DNA from: an uncultured Alphaproteobacteria bacterium
Lineage (GTDB): Bacteria > Pseudomonadota > Alphaproteobacteria > RF32 > CAG-239
Assembly: GCA_944391375.1 (NCBI GenBank)
Contig: CALXTJ010000007.1
Coordinates: 1-37,450, forward strand
Length of the DNA stretch: 37,450 nt
Direction: 5' to 3'
The notes beneath the pieces are model-generated. The model did no database searches. It saw only the letters and a list, made by a program, of their open reading frames with translations, and was not told where the DNA came from. Shown piece after piece: positions 1 to 6,965 of the stretch; positions within the stretch are counted from its first letter, which is position 1; each line of letters opens with the position of its first letter. The position numbers were made by a program, and so were the translations under genes.

Positions 1-4
1 TTTA

Positions 5-81
5 TGGCGTACCCGGCGGGGATCGAACCCACAACCTTCGGCGTCGGAGGCCGACACTCTATCCAATTGAGCTACGGGTAC
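5..81 (-). tRNA. tRNA-Arg (anticodon CCG)
   Basis: Read on the minus strand, a 77-base cloverleaf is complete: acceptor GTACCCG pairs with CGGGTAC, discriminator G, and an encoded CCA at 5-7. The anticodon stem TCGGC/GCCGA closes a seven-base loop CTCCGAC, giving anticodon CCG, which reads the Arg codon CGG. The TTCGATC T-loop is present. Confidence 0.95.
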
Positions 82-161
82 ATATTTATTGCTCGCTAAT
101 TCTTGTATAACACTTTTATTCTTTTTACCAGTCTTTTTTTATGTTTTTTTAATAATTTTGC

Positions 162-190
162 TTGACTTATACCTTAAATATATGTATTAA
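162..190 (+). promoter_or_regulatory. Likely promoter of rpmB
   Basis: A -35 element TTGACT (162-167) and a -10 element TATTAA (185-190) are separated by 17 bases and lie about 45 bases upstream of the rpmB start codon. Seen directly; the assignment as a housekeeping sigma promoter is inference. Confidence 0.55.
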
Positions 191-234
191 CAAGCAACAA
201 GATTGTTGTTTGTTTGTTAAAAGGATAACTTAAA

Positions 235-522
235 ATGGCTAAAAAATGTGATATTTTGGGCACCGGCGTTATGAGCGGTAATAATGTAAGTCACGCTAAC
301 AATAAAACGCGTCGCCGTTTCTTGCCTAACTTGCAGGTTGTTTCTTTGTTGAGCGAAACCTTGAATAAAGTGTTTAAATTGAAAATTTGCTCCAAAACTT
401 TGCGTTCTATTGAACATAAAGGCGGTTTAGATGCTTATTTGGAAAATACTTCCAATACTAAATTAACCGAAGAAGCTAAAAAAATTAAAAAATCAATCGC
501 TAAGAAAAAAGCTGCTAACTAA
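235..522 (+). CDS. rpmB: 50S ribosomal protein L28
   Basis: A 95-residue basic protein of the bacterial L28 family, a structural component of the large ribosomal subunit. It opens with MAKKCDILGTGVMSGNNVSH and continues with the family's NKTRRRFLPNLQ stretch, followed by a typical KTLRSIEHKGG segment. The start is supported by an AAGGA ribosome-binding site about eight bases upstream. The C-terminal tail (residues about 78-95) is Lys/Ala-rich and somewhat longer than in the shortest family members. The gene is monocistronic: a promoter lies upstream and a strong intrinsic terminator follows within 20 bases. Confidence 0.97.
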   Translation: MAKKCDILGTGVMSGNNVSHANNKTRRRFLPNLQVVSLLSETLNKVFKLKICSKTLRSIEHKGGLDAYLENTSNTKLTEEAKKIKKSIAKKKAAN

Positions 523-538
523 TTTAATCTGCTTCGTG

Positions 539-570
539 AAACTCCCGCATTTTTGCGGGAGTTTTGCTTT
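539..570 (+). terminator. Intrinsic terminator of rpmB
   Basis: The inverted repeat AAACTCCCGC / GCGGGAGTTT (539-564) is followed by a T-rich run. It sits 17 bases after the rpmB stop codon. Confidence 0.85.
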
Positions 571-710
571 TGGAAAAGCTTCTCCGGGAATTCGGGGCAA
601 AGACCTCCAATGAAATCCGAGGGGAAAATCGGGCTAAGGAGGAAAGAGAGGCTTTTCTCAGAGAGAAGGAAAATATGAAAATCGTTAATGAGCTGTTGGC
701 TCAAAAATGA
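564..710 (+). other. Short open frame, possible gene remnant
   Basis: From a TTG at 564 a frame stays open to a TGA at 708-710 and would encode about 48 charged, helix-prone residues (for example REFGAKTSNEIRGENRAKEE). It begins inside the terminator of rpmB and has no convincing ribosome-binding site at its 5' end. An AAGGA does precede an internal ATG at 675, but that leaves only 11 codons. It may be a decayed 3' gene end or a very small gene; I do not recognise it. Confidence 0.25.
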
Positions 711-725
711 TTTTCATAAAAAAAT

Positions 726-760
726 AGACCGCCGGTATTAAACCGACGGTCTGTTTTTTT
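726..760. terminator. Bidirectional intrinsic terminator
   Basis: An 11-base stem (726-736 with 742-752, one mismatch) is flanked by A-rich sequence on the left and a seven-T run on the right, so it can act on both strands. On the minus strand it sits 20 bases after the pfkA stop codon. Confidence 0.8.
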
Positions 761-779
761 GCTAAACAGCCTTATTAAA

Positions 780-1859
780 TTATAACTCGCCGACATATAT
801 ACCCAAAGCGTGTGCCGCTTTTACATGAGCACTGTTCTTGTCAAGCATTGAAGTGCCGCAAGCTACAACTTCTTCCAAAGGATAAGATTCTATCTTGCCG
901 TTGGAAAAGCCTACCATTAAATCAGTTTTGCCTTCGGCTAATAAGGCAACCGCTTTGGCCCCGAAAATGGCCGCCAAAATACGGTCAAAGGCTGTCGGAT
1001 TGCCGGATCTCTGAACATGGCCCAAACGAGTTACACGGGTCTGGAATCCATGGTAACTCTGATTGATAAGTCCGCTTAAATATTCTCCGATACCGCCGTT
1101 GATTTTTTCGCCAACCAAGTTCTTGGCAGATGATACCTGCTCTCCGCTCTCGGTCTTTACACCTTCAGACACAACAATCAAAGCATGCGTGCGGCCGCTC
1201 TTTTTTACCTCTTCCAATTTGTTGATGATACCTTCCAACTTGTAAGGAATTTCCGGAACTAAACAAACATCGGCGAATCCGGCTAAGGCCGACTGTATCG
1301 CCAAATGGCCGGCATCTCTGCCCATTACTTCCAAAATTAAAGCTCTATGATGCGAACGAGCCGTTGTTTCCAAGCTGTCTAAAGCATCGGTGCAAACTTG
1401 ACAAGCTGTATCAAATCCTACCGAATATTGAGTTAAAGGCGTGTCATTATCAATGGTCTTGGGAATGCCTATCATCTTAACGCCGGCGCGCTTGCAATAG
1501 TTGCTGACAATGTTCATGCTGCCGTCGCCGCCCACTACTACAATTGCATCCAATCCTAATTCCTTTACGCCTTCTCCGAAACGACGCGACATCTCGGCTT
1601 GCGATTCCATCTTTACGCCCTTGTTTAATGAACCTAAATAAGAACCGGAAATCCGCGGCCAGGGCGTATCGGCAAAGTTTTGTAAGGTAAGTAATTCATA
1701 AGACAAAGGCCGTTCCGTCAAGCCGTCGGTACCGTCGTGAATGCCGTATACTTCCCAACCGTAATGCGATGAAGCTTTAATTACCGATGCGACTACCGCA
1801 TTCAATCCGGCACAGTCGCCGCCGCTGGTTAAAATCCCGATCTTTTTTATATTACTCAT
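780..1859 (-). CDS. pfkA: 6-phosphofructokinase
   Basis: Phosphorylates fructose 6-phosphate to fructose 1,6-bisphosphate, the committed step of glycolysis, in the cytosol. The 359-residue protein has the nucleotide-site glycines TSGGDCAGLN (11-20), the GGDGS loop (110-114) and the catalytic PKTIDND motif (133-139). The GGDGS glycine is the residue usually associated with ATP use (pyrophosphate enzymes have Asp there), while PKTIDND rather than PGTIDND is common to pyrophosphate enzymes and some ATP enzymes, so ATP is favoured but not proven. A TTG lies one codon upstream, but the ATG at 1859 has GGAG at an eight-base spacing and is preferred. The gene stands alone and ends at a bidirectional terminator. 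Phosphofructokinase is absent from many alphaproteobacteria, so its presence fits a fermentative lifestyle. Confidence 0.95.
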   Translation of the reverse strand: MSNIKKIGILTSGGDCAGLNAVVASVIKASSHYGWEVYGIHDGTDGLTERPLSYELLTLQNFADTPWPRISGSYLGSLNKGVKMESQAEMSRRFGEGVKELGLDAIVVVGGDGSMNIVSNYCKRAGVKMIGIPKTIDNDTPLTQYSVGFDTACQVCTDALDSLETTARSHHRALILEVMGRDAGHLAIQSALAGFADVCLVPEIPYKLEGIINKLEEVKKSGRTHALIVVSEGVKTESGEQVSSAKNLVGEKINGGIGEYLSGLINQSYHGFQTRVTRLGHVQRSGNPTAFDRILAAIFGAKAVALLAEGKTDLMVGFSNGKIESYPLEEVVACGTSMLDKNSAHVKAAHALGIYVGEL

Positions 1860-1998
1860 CAATATTTCTCCATATCTTGTTTTTAATGGTTGCTTTCTTT
1901 ACTGCTTTGTTGTATCATTTCATACAAAGTTTATAATTATATTTCCAGTAAAAAATGCACTTGTGCTTAATTTTTTTTATAAAAAGGACGATTCTTTT

Positions 1999-2211
1999 AT
2001 GCTTAAAAATGATAATTTGGGAAAACTTCAACAACAACTCTGTGAGTTGAAACTTGAAGAAAGACGCGTTTGTTCCGATATATCCTCCTTGGTCAGAAAA
2101 AATCGGACTATTGATTTTTATCAGGCACAACAGCTAAATAAACTTCGTAACGGTCTTAAATCTAAAATTAAAACCGTTGAAGCTCGCATTATGCCCAATA
2201 TTATTGCCTGA
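1999..2211 (+). CDS. DUF465 / YdcH-like small coiled-coil protein
   Basis: A 70-residue two-helix protein. Helix one carries LGKLQQQLCELKLEERRV and helix two QQLNKLRNGLKSKIKTVEA, joined by a short linker, and the chain ends PNIIA. That ending and layout match the DUF465 (YdcH) family of short alphaproteobacterial proteins, whose function is unknown. The ATG at 1999 is preferred over one at 1963 because AAAAGGA precedes it by about 11 bases and the family proteins start here. It precedes rpsU by about 100 bases and may share a transcript with it; no terminator is visible between them. Confidence 0.7.
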   Translation: MLKNDNLGKLQQQLCELKLEERRVCSDISSLVRKNRTIDFYQAQQLNKLRNGLKSKIKTVEARIMPNIIA

Positions 2212-2307
2212 TGTAAGGCTGATTTTTTTTGCTTGCTTTTTATAAAACCCTGTGTTAAAAAGCTGCCAATTGTTTAACTTTAGTTTTTTAGAAAAGAGGT
2301 GATTTAA

Positions 2308-2514
2308 GTGGTTCAAGTTACTGTTATCGGTAATGATGTTGCTCAGTCTTTGAAAGTTTTGAAAAAGAAAATGCAACGCGAAGGTATCTTCCGTGAAATG
2401 AAACTTCGTCGTTGTCATGAGAAAAATGCCGAAAAGAAAGCTCGCCGTAAGGCCGAAGCTATTCGTCGTGCCAGAAAGCAACTGCGTAAACGCTTAGATA
2501 CTGAAGGATTCTAG
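2308..2514 (+). CDS. rpsU: 30S ribosomal protein S21
   Basis: A 68-residue, very basic S21 family protein of the small ribosomal subunit platform. The family signature is clear: [21 protein letters not shown] in the first half, then the [21 protein letters not shown] helix. The start codon is GTG, preceded by AGAGGTGA at a six-base spacing; the resulting N-terminus [10 protein letters not shown] matches the family, so GTG is chosen. A strong intrinsic terminator follows 20 bases after the stop. Confidence 0.96.
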   Translation: MVQVTVIGNDVAQSLKVLKKKMQREGIFREMKLRRCHEKNAEKKARRKAEAIRRARKQLRKRLDTEGF

Positions 2515-2535
2515 TCAATAAAATCCTTGCTTGCG

Positions 2536-2566
2536 GCAACCTCCCGTTAAGGAGGTTGCTTTTTTG
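2536..2566 (+). terminator. Intrinsic terminator of rpsU
   Basis: Stem GCAACCTCC / GGAGGTTGC with a short loop, followed by TTTTTTG, 20 bases after the rpsU stop. Confidence 0.88.
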
Positions 2567-2957
2567 TAATATGAAAACTACTGGCTGGGCCGGTGGTTTT
2601 CTTTTTTTGCTTGATAACTTGCTTGGTTTTGGTTTGAGAATCGGGAAATGGCTTTTTTTAAGGATTACGAATCGTTTTATATGGACAAAAACTCTAATTT
2701 GTGATTGTGGGCTTATCTTTAGTTGTCTTTTGTGTAATATTTTATTAAATATCAATGCGTTACCGCTAACCTTTTGATATATGGCAAATCTTGTTTTTGT
2801 TAATAAATTTATCCACTTTAGAGAAAAATTTTTTATCCCTATTTATAATGGGATAGACCATTTGAGGACTTTTATTAACCATTTTATTCTTGTCCGATTT
2901 TTTTTATTTTTGCATGATACATTCATATCAAAAATTTAATCCATAAAAATTATGTGC
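2567..2957 (+). other. AT-rich intergenic region upstream of nrdD
   Basis: About 390 bases without a gene that I can support. Open frames exist on both strands here, but they lack ribosome-binding sites, have biased hydrophobic composition and cross the rpsU terminator. The stretch is very AT-rich and leads into the NrdR box pair, so it is read as the upstream regulatory region of the anaerobic reductase operon. Confidence 0.5.
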
Positions 2958-2973
2958 ATACTATATATAGTTT
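2958..2973 (+). promoter_or_regulatory. NrdR box 1
   Basis: ATACTATATATAGTTT matches the known NrdR consensus ACACWATATATWGTGT at the palindromic core. It lies 31 bases upstream, start to start, of a second box. NrdR is the zinc-finger/ATP-cone repressor of ribonucleotide reductase genes. Confidence 0.8.
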
Positions 2974-2988
2974 CTTTACAATTTTTTA

Positions 2989-3004
2989 ATACTATATATT
3001 GTAT
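2989..3004 (+). promoter_or_regulatory. NrdR box 2
   Basis: ATACTATATATTGTAT is a second near-consensus NrdR box. The 31-base offset from box 1 is about three helical turns, the usual arrangement for a cooperative NrdR pair. A TTTACA (2975-2980) between the boxes is a possible -35, which would put the promoter under the repressor. Confidence 0.8.
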
Positions 3005-3074
3005 ACGATAAAGCAGCTTAAATGCTGTAAGAAAATTTGGCTTAATGCAACATATGAACTATAAGGAATAATAA

Positions 3075-5135
3075 ATGTCAGAGCAAAAACATAACATGCC
3101 GGAAGTGAAAAACGATAATCTGAGTTTTTCCCAAGTTACCAAAAGAGACGGAACGCTCGCTCCGTTTGACAATACCAAAATTTATGATGCCATCTTAAAG
3201 GCCGGACAAGCTACTTCGGAGTTTTCCGAACAGGAAGCTTGGTTGTTGACCGCTAAGGTTTTGAAAGTTTTGGAACATAAGTTTAGCGAATCGCTGCCTT
3301 CCATTGAACAAATTCAAGATATTGTAGAGCAGGTTTTAATTTCCGATAACTACTTTAAAACCGCCAAGGCTTATATTTTATATCGTGATCAACGTAGTCG
3401 TATGCGTTCCGATAAAAAAGTTATGGTGGATGTGGAAAGCTCTATTAACGAATATCTGGAAAAACTTGACTGGCGTGTTAATGCCAATGCCAACCAAGGA
3501 TACTCCAACGGCGGATTGATATTAAATGTTTCCGGTAAGGTTACCGCCAATTATTGGTTAAGCCATGTTTATCCGGCTGAGGTCGGTGAAGCTCACCGCA
3601 ACGGTGATATTCATATTCATGATTTGGATATGCTGGCTGCTTATTGTGCCGGTTGGTCTTTGAAAAACTTACTGCATGAAGGTTTTAACGGTGTTCCCGG
3701 TAAAGCTGAAGCCGGTCCGGCCAAACACTTGTCAGCGGCTGTCGGACAAATGGTAAACTTTATGGGTACTTTGCAAAACGAATGGGCAGGGGCTCAGGCT
3801 TTTTCTTCGGTTGATACTTACTTGGCTCCGTATATTCGTAAAGACAATTTATCTTATCGGCAGGTTGAGCAATCAATTCAGGAACTGATTTATAACTTGA
3901 ATGTTCCTTCGCGTTGGGGTTCACAAACACCGTTTACCAACTTTACTTTTGACTGGGTTTGCCCCGAAGATTTACGCAATACTCATCCGATTATTGCCGG
4001 CGAGGAACAACCCTTTACTTACGGTGACTTAAAAGAAGAAATGGCCATGATTAACAAAGCCTATATTACCGTAATGATGAAGGGTGATATTAAAGGTCGT
4101 CCGTTTACTTTCCCGATACCGACATATAACATGACACCCGATTTCCCCTGGGAAGATGAAAATGCCGAATTGATGTTTGAAATGACCGCTAAATACGGTA
4201 TGCCTTATTTCCAAAACTTTATCAATTCCGTATTAAAACCGGGACAAATTCGTTCCATGTGCTGCCGTTTGCAACTTGATTTGCGTGAGTTGCTGGCCAA
4301 AGGTAACGGCTTGTTCGGTTCGGCCGAGCAAACCGGTTCGGTAGGCGTGGTTACTTTTAACTGTGCCCGCTTAGGTTATGTTTACAAAGGTAATGAAGCC
4401 GGTCTTTTCGGTAGAGTTGACGAGTTAATGAATATTGCCCGTACCTCTTTGGAAATTAAACGCAAGGTTATTCAACGCTTGATTGACAACGGTTTGTTCC
4501 CCTTTACCAAACGTTACTTGGGTACTTTGCGTAATCATTTCTCTACCATCGGCGTCAACGGTATTAACGAAATGATCAGAAACTATACCAATGACGAACA
4601 TAGTATTGCCGATGAGTGGGGACAGGCTTTTGCTGAAAAATTCTTGGATTATATCCGGGCCAAAATGGTTAAAATTCAGGAAGAAACCGGACATATGTAT
4701 AACTTGGAAGCCACTCCGGCCGAAAGTGCTACATATCGTTTTGCCCGTGAGGATAAAAAGAGATTTGCCGATATTATTCAAGCCGGTACCAAAGAAAATC
4801 CGTATTACACCAACTCGTCGCAATTGCCGGTTGGATATACCGACGATCCGTTTGAAGCTCTTGATTTGCAATCTGTTTTGCAAACCAAATATACCGGCGG
4901 TACGGTTTTGCACTTGTACATGAATCAAAGAATTTCATCTGCTAAGGTTTGCCGTGATTTAATAAGAAAAGTTTTGACCAATTACCGCTTGCCTTACATT
5001 ACCATTACCCCGACATTTTCCATTTGCCCGAAGCATGGTTATTTGTCAGGGGAACACAAGTTCTGCCCCATCTGCGATGAAGAGAAAAAGGCAGAAAAAC
5101 TTAAAGCATTAAAAGATAAGCAACAAGTTGCTTAA
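3075..5135 (+). CDS. nrdD: Anaerobic ribonucleoside-triphosphate reductase, catalytic subunit without glycyl-radical end
   Basis: Class III ribonucleotide reductase, which reduces ribonucleotides to deoxyribonucleotides without oxygen. An ATP-cone allosteric domain covers residues about 17-110 (VTKRDGTLAPFDNTKIYDAI...). The ten-stranded barrel core includes DIHIHDLDMLAAYCAGW with Cys191 and the VVTFNCARLGY finger with Cys430, both fitting active-site thiyl positions. The C-terminal zinc site is C651/H654/C664/C667 (CPKHGY...CPIC). Translation then stops after a short Lys-rich tail. The family's usual C-terminal domain with the radical glycine is absent; it is encoded 37 bases downstream as a separate 70-codon gene with its own ribosome-binding site. 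A GGAAT lies just upstream of the start. Expression is probably controlled by the NrdR box pair. Confidence 0.95.
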   Translation: MSEQKHNMPEVKNDNLSFSQVTKRDGTLAPFDNTKIYDAILKAGQATSEFSEQEAWLLTAKVLKVLEHKFSESLPSIEQIQDIVEQVLISDNYFKTAKAYILYRDQRSRMRSDKKVMVDVESSINEYLEKLDWRVNANANQGYSNGGLILNVSGKVTANYWLSHVYPAEVGEAHRNGDIHIHDLDMLAAYCAGWSLKNLLHEGFNGVPGKAEAGPAKHLSAAVGQMVNFMGTLQNEWAGAQAFSSVDTYLAPYIRKDNLSYRQVEQSIQELIYNLNVPSRWGSQTPFTNFTFDWVCPEDLRNTHPIIAGEEQPFTYGDLKEEMAMINKAYITVMMKGDIKGRPFTFPIPTYNMTPDFPWEDENAELMFEMTAKYGMPYFQNFINSVLKPGQIRSMCCRLQLDLRELLAKGNGLFGSAEQTGSVGVVTFNCARLGYVYKGNEAGLFGRVDELMNIARTSLEIKRKVIQRLIDNGLFPFTKRYLGTLRNHFSTIGVNGINEMIRNYTNDEHSIADEWGQAFAEKFLDYIRAKMVKIQEETGHMYNLEATPAESATYRFAREDKKRFADIIQAGTKENPYYTNSSQLPVGYTDDPFEALDLQSVLQTKYTGGTVLHLYMNQRISSAKVCRDLIRKVLTNYRLPYITITPTFSICPKHGYLSGEHKFCPICDEEKKAEKLKALKDKQQVA

Positions 5136-5172
5136 GAGTAATAACCAATAAATTTATGAAGGAGTTAAAAAA

Positions 5173-5385
5173 ATGAATAATGTTATTGATATTAACGATG
5201 TAAAATTGACCGATGAAGAAAGACAACCTTGTGAAGTTTGGACCAGAGTTATGGGATATCATCGTCCGGTTTCCGAATTTAACAAAGGTAAAAAGTCGGA
5301 ATATTATTCACGCGTTTGCTTTACTGAGGAAAAAGCCGTAAAGCACATGAATGAAGGAAATGTAATTTTGGCTGCTGCCGAATAG
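5173..5385 (+). CDS. Detached glycyl-radical subunit of anaerobic ribonucleotide reductase
   Basis: A 70-residue protein containing EVWTRVMGYHRPVSEFNKGK followed by SEYYSRVCF, which corresponds to the extreme C-terminus of class III reductases (R-x-x-GY-x-RPVxxxNxGK...). Gly28 in VMGYHRP is the expected radical site. AAGGAG sits eight bases before the ATG, so this is a properly initiated gene rather than a frameshift product. It lies between the catalytic subunit and the activase. The natural reading is that it docks into the NrdD barrel and is activated by the neighbouring radical-SAM enzyme, much as the autonomous glycyl-radical protein YfiD/GrcA serves pyruvate formate-lyase. The homology is evident in the motif; the split arrangement working in trans is inference. 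Confidence 0.85.
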   Translation: MNNVIDINDVKLTDEERQPCEVWTRVMGYHRPVSEFNKGKKSEYYSRVCFTEEKAVKHMNEGNVILAAAE

Positions 5386-5400
5386 TTTGGCTTAAGTTAA

Positions 5401-5443
5401 AGACCGCCGCTCGGAGCTTGATGAGAGGGCCTGACGGCGGTCT
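5401..5443 (+). terminator. Intercistronic hairpin before the activase gene
   Basis: A nine-base perfect stem AGACCGCCG (5401-5409) / CGGCGGTCT (5435-5443) with a 25-base loop, followed only by AATTTTA. The T-run is weak, so it may be a partial terminator or an mRNA-stabilising hairpin that sets the level of nrdG relative to the upstream subunits. Confidence 0.5.
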
Positions 5444-5462
5444 AATTTTATGAAAGAGCAAA

Positions 5463-6176
5463 ATGACTGATTTATCCGTTATTATCGGCGATGTTGAAAA
5501 GTTTAGTATTGTAGATTATCCGGAACATATTGCCGCAGTGGTGTTTTTGCAAGGTTGCCCGTGGCGGTGTCCGTTTTGTTACAACACTTCTTTGCAAAAA
5601 ATAGGAGGAGTTCCGGAAAGTGACTGGACGGAGCAAAAACTTTTAACTTTTTTGGAAAGAAGAAAGGGTATTTTGGATGCCGTAGTTTTTTCGGGCGGTG
5701 ATCCTTTGGTGCATGACGGATTACCTGAGTTAATGGACAAAGTTAAGGCCTTGGGTTACAAAATCGGGTTGCACACAGGCGGATTTAGGCCTGACATGCT
5801 TAAAAAAGTTATTGATAAAATAGATTGGGTCGGTCTTGATATTAAAGCTCCTTTTGAGGCTGAAAAGTATGCCAGGGCGACCGGAGGTTATAAACTAACG
5901 GAAAATATTTTGCAGAGCTTGGATATATTGTTAAACAGCTCCAAAAGTTTTGAATGCCGCACAACCTGCGATCCGAGAGTTTTAACAACCGATGATATTT
6001 ATGCCATGGCTCAAACATTAAAAGAAAAGGGAGTTAAGGAGTATTATTTGCAAAAATATCGTCCGATACCGACGGATAAAGATACGACCGAGGAAGAGTG
6101 TTTGGCTTTGATTGAAAATAAAGATTTGCTTAATTTTTTACAAAAGAGTTTTGTTAAGTTTGCCGTCAGAAAATAA
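5463..6176 (+). CDS. nrdG: Anaerobic ribonucleotide reductase activating protein (radical SAM)
   Basis: Radical-SAM activase that uses a 4Fe-4S cluster and S-adenosylmethionine to make the glycyl radical on the reductase. The cluster motif is C32-x3-C36-x2-C39 (GCPWRCPFCYN), preceded by the IVDYPEHIAAVVFLQG strand and followed by the FSGGDPL glycine motif near residue 80. At 237 residues it matches the longer NrdG type (TIGR02495-like) rather than the short enterobacterial form. It follows the glycyl-radical subunit gene by 77 bases with a hairpin between. A strong terminator ends the operon just after the stop. Confidence 0.93.
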   Translation: MTDLSVIIGDVEKFSIVDYPEHIAAVVFLQGCPWRCPFCYNTSLQKIGGVPESDWTEQKLLTFLERRKGILDAVVFSGGDPLVHDGLPELMDKVKALGYKIGLHTGGFRPDMLKKVIDKIDWVGLDIKAPFEAEKYARATGGYKLTENILQSLDILLNSSKSFECRTTCDPRVLTTDDIYAMAQTLKEKGVKEYYLQKYRPIPTDKDTTEEECLALIENKDLLNFLQKSFVKFAVRK

Positions 6177-6181
6177 AAAAG

Positions 6182-6213
6182 CACCGCAACTTCAAGGTTT
6201 GCGGTGTTTTTTA
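6182..6213 (+). terminator. Intrinsic terminator of the nrd operon
   Basis: Stem CACCGCAA (6182-6189) / TTGCGGTG (6199-6206) followed by TTTTTT. Confidence 0.88.
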
Positions 6214-6225
6214 AGGTGTGTTTTA

Positions 6226-6492
6226 TTAGGCCAAAGATTTTATATCATCTTCAACATCCACGAGTTCAATTTTGAGGCGTTTATCATAAAACGAGGCCAA
6301 ATAGGCCAAAGTTCCTAAATTAAACGGATAACCTTTATTTTCAAAAGCCTCCAAATGATGAGAAGGTATTTGGCTTTGAAGTGAAAGTTCGGTTAAAGAC
6401 AAGCGTTTATCGCGTCTTAAGTGCCAAACCTGTTCGGATAATTCATCAAAAGTTCTTTTAAAAGCAGTACGATGTTGCTTTCTTGTAAGCAT
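6226..6492 (-). CDS. Small XRE-like helix-turn-helix protein
   Basis: An 88-residue protein with a predicted helix-turn-helix around residues 28-52 (RLSLTELSLQSQIPSHHLEA), then a conserved tail LGTLAYLASFYDKRLKIELVD. It is probably a DNA-binding regulator; target and ligand are unknown. AAAGGAG precedes the ATG by five bases. Two relatives are in the window: a near-identical C-terminus at the right edge (37337 onward) and a more diverged, stop-interrupted one at 26812. The three tandem small-RNA units lie directly upstream on the same strand, and the last unit's terminator ends about 30 bases before this start codon. Expression may depend on read-through. The ribosome-binding site (6499-6508) is perfectly complementary over 10 bases to a hairpin of the nearest small RNA. 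Confidence 0.8.
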   Translation of the reverse strand: MLTRKQHRTAFKRTFDELSEQVWHLRRDKRLSLTELSLQSQIPSHHLEAFENKGYPFNLGTLAYLASFYDKRLKIELVDVEDDIKSLA

Positions 6493-6524
6493 TTTTAGCT
6501 CCTTTCATTTTAATACATTTGGTT

Positions 6525-6681
6525 AAAACAAAACCGCTTTGAAAATTCAAAGCGGGGAGCCACAAAAACTGCCTAAACTCAGTCTCCCTTATTCGTGCGT
6601 ATAGCCTTATATCGGGAACTCCCCTTATGAAAGGAGTTGTTCAGGTAAGTGTCTTGTGGACACCGCCGCCAACCGGCGACA
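6525..6681 (-). ncRNA. Novel structured small RNA, unit A
   Basis: Promoter on the minus strand: TTGCAA (6710-6715), 16 bases, TAATAT (6688-6693), giving a start near 6681. The transcript has a CGCC/GGCG hairpin, then GTGTC-CACAA-GACAC, then AACTCC...GGAGTT, then an ACTG/CAGT hairpin, then TTTTGTGGCTCCCC. It ends in an intrinsic terminator, CCGCTTTG/CAAAGCGG (6534-6555), followed by TTTTGTTTT. The loop CCACAA can pair with the downstream TTGTGG, making a pseudoknot. Its CTCCTTTCAT (antisense of 6627-6636) is complementary to the HTH gene's ribosome-binding site. No open frame begins in it. Family and function are unknown to me. Confidence 0.8.
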
Positions 6682-6687
6682 GTGTTT

Positions 6688-6715
6688 ATATTAAAGAAAG
6701 TTTACGGTTTTGCAA
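6688..6715 (-). promoter_or_regulatory. Promoter of small RNA unit A
   Basis: TTGCAA, 16-base spacer, TAATAT on the minus strand; the same geometry is present in all four units. Confidence 0.75.
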
Positions 6716-6743
6716 GCTGTTTCTTTAACATAAGCTCCGGTTA

Positions 6744-6903
6744 AAACAAAACCGCTTTGCAAAAACAAAGCGGGGAGCCAGTCAACTGTCACTATACAGT
6801 CAGAGTTATTCGCCGTACATAAATACGCTTATCTCCTCTACTCCCCTTATCAAGGAGTTTTATAGTGATAGTGTCAACTGGACACCGCCGCCAATCGGCG
6901 ACA
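6744..6903 (-). ncRNA. Novel structured small RNA, unit B
   Basis: Same architecture as unit A, with a terminator stem at 6752-6773 and a T-run at 6743-6751. It differs informatively. The hairpin loop that is CCACAA in the other units is CCAGT here, and the downstream partner is ACTGG instead of TTGTGG, so both sides of the proposed long-range helix changed together. The second hairpin is extended to ACTGT/ACAGT. The anti-ribosome-binding-site hairpin reads AACTCCTTGATAAGGGGAGT. Confidence 0.8.
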
Positions 6904-6909
6904 GTGTTT

Positions 6910-6937
6910 ATATTAAAGAAAGTTTACGGTTTTGCAA
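6910..6937 (-). promoter_or_regulatory. Promoter of small RNA unit B
   Basis: TTGCAA (6932-6937), 16-base spacer, TAATAT (6910-6915) on the minus strand. Confidence 0.75.
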
Positions 6938-6965
6938 GTGGTTTCTTTAACATAAGCTCCGGTTA

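Noticed and set aside
2556..2777. 73-codon frame after rpsU
   Set aside because: It begins within the rpsU terminator, lacks a ribosome-binding site and has the composition of AT-rich noncoding DNA.
2911..2940. FNR box near TGATACATTCATATCA upstream of nrdD
   Set aside because: The half-sites are TGATA and TATCA with six bases between, which does not fit the TTGAT-N4-ATCAA consensus well enough.
4425..4928. 167-codon frame antisense to nrdD
   Set aside because: Fully inside the conserved nrdD gene on the other strand; no independent signals.
5133..5175. Programmed frameshift joining nrdD to the glycyl-radical domain
   Set aside because: A stop, 37 noncoding bases and a good AAGGAG with a new ATG separate the two; no slippery sequence is seen.
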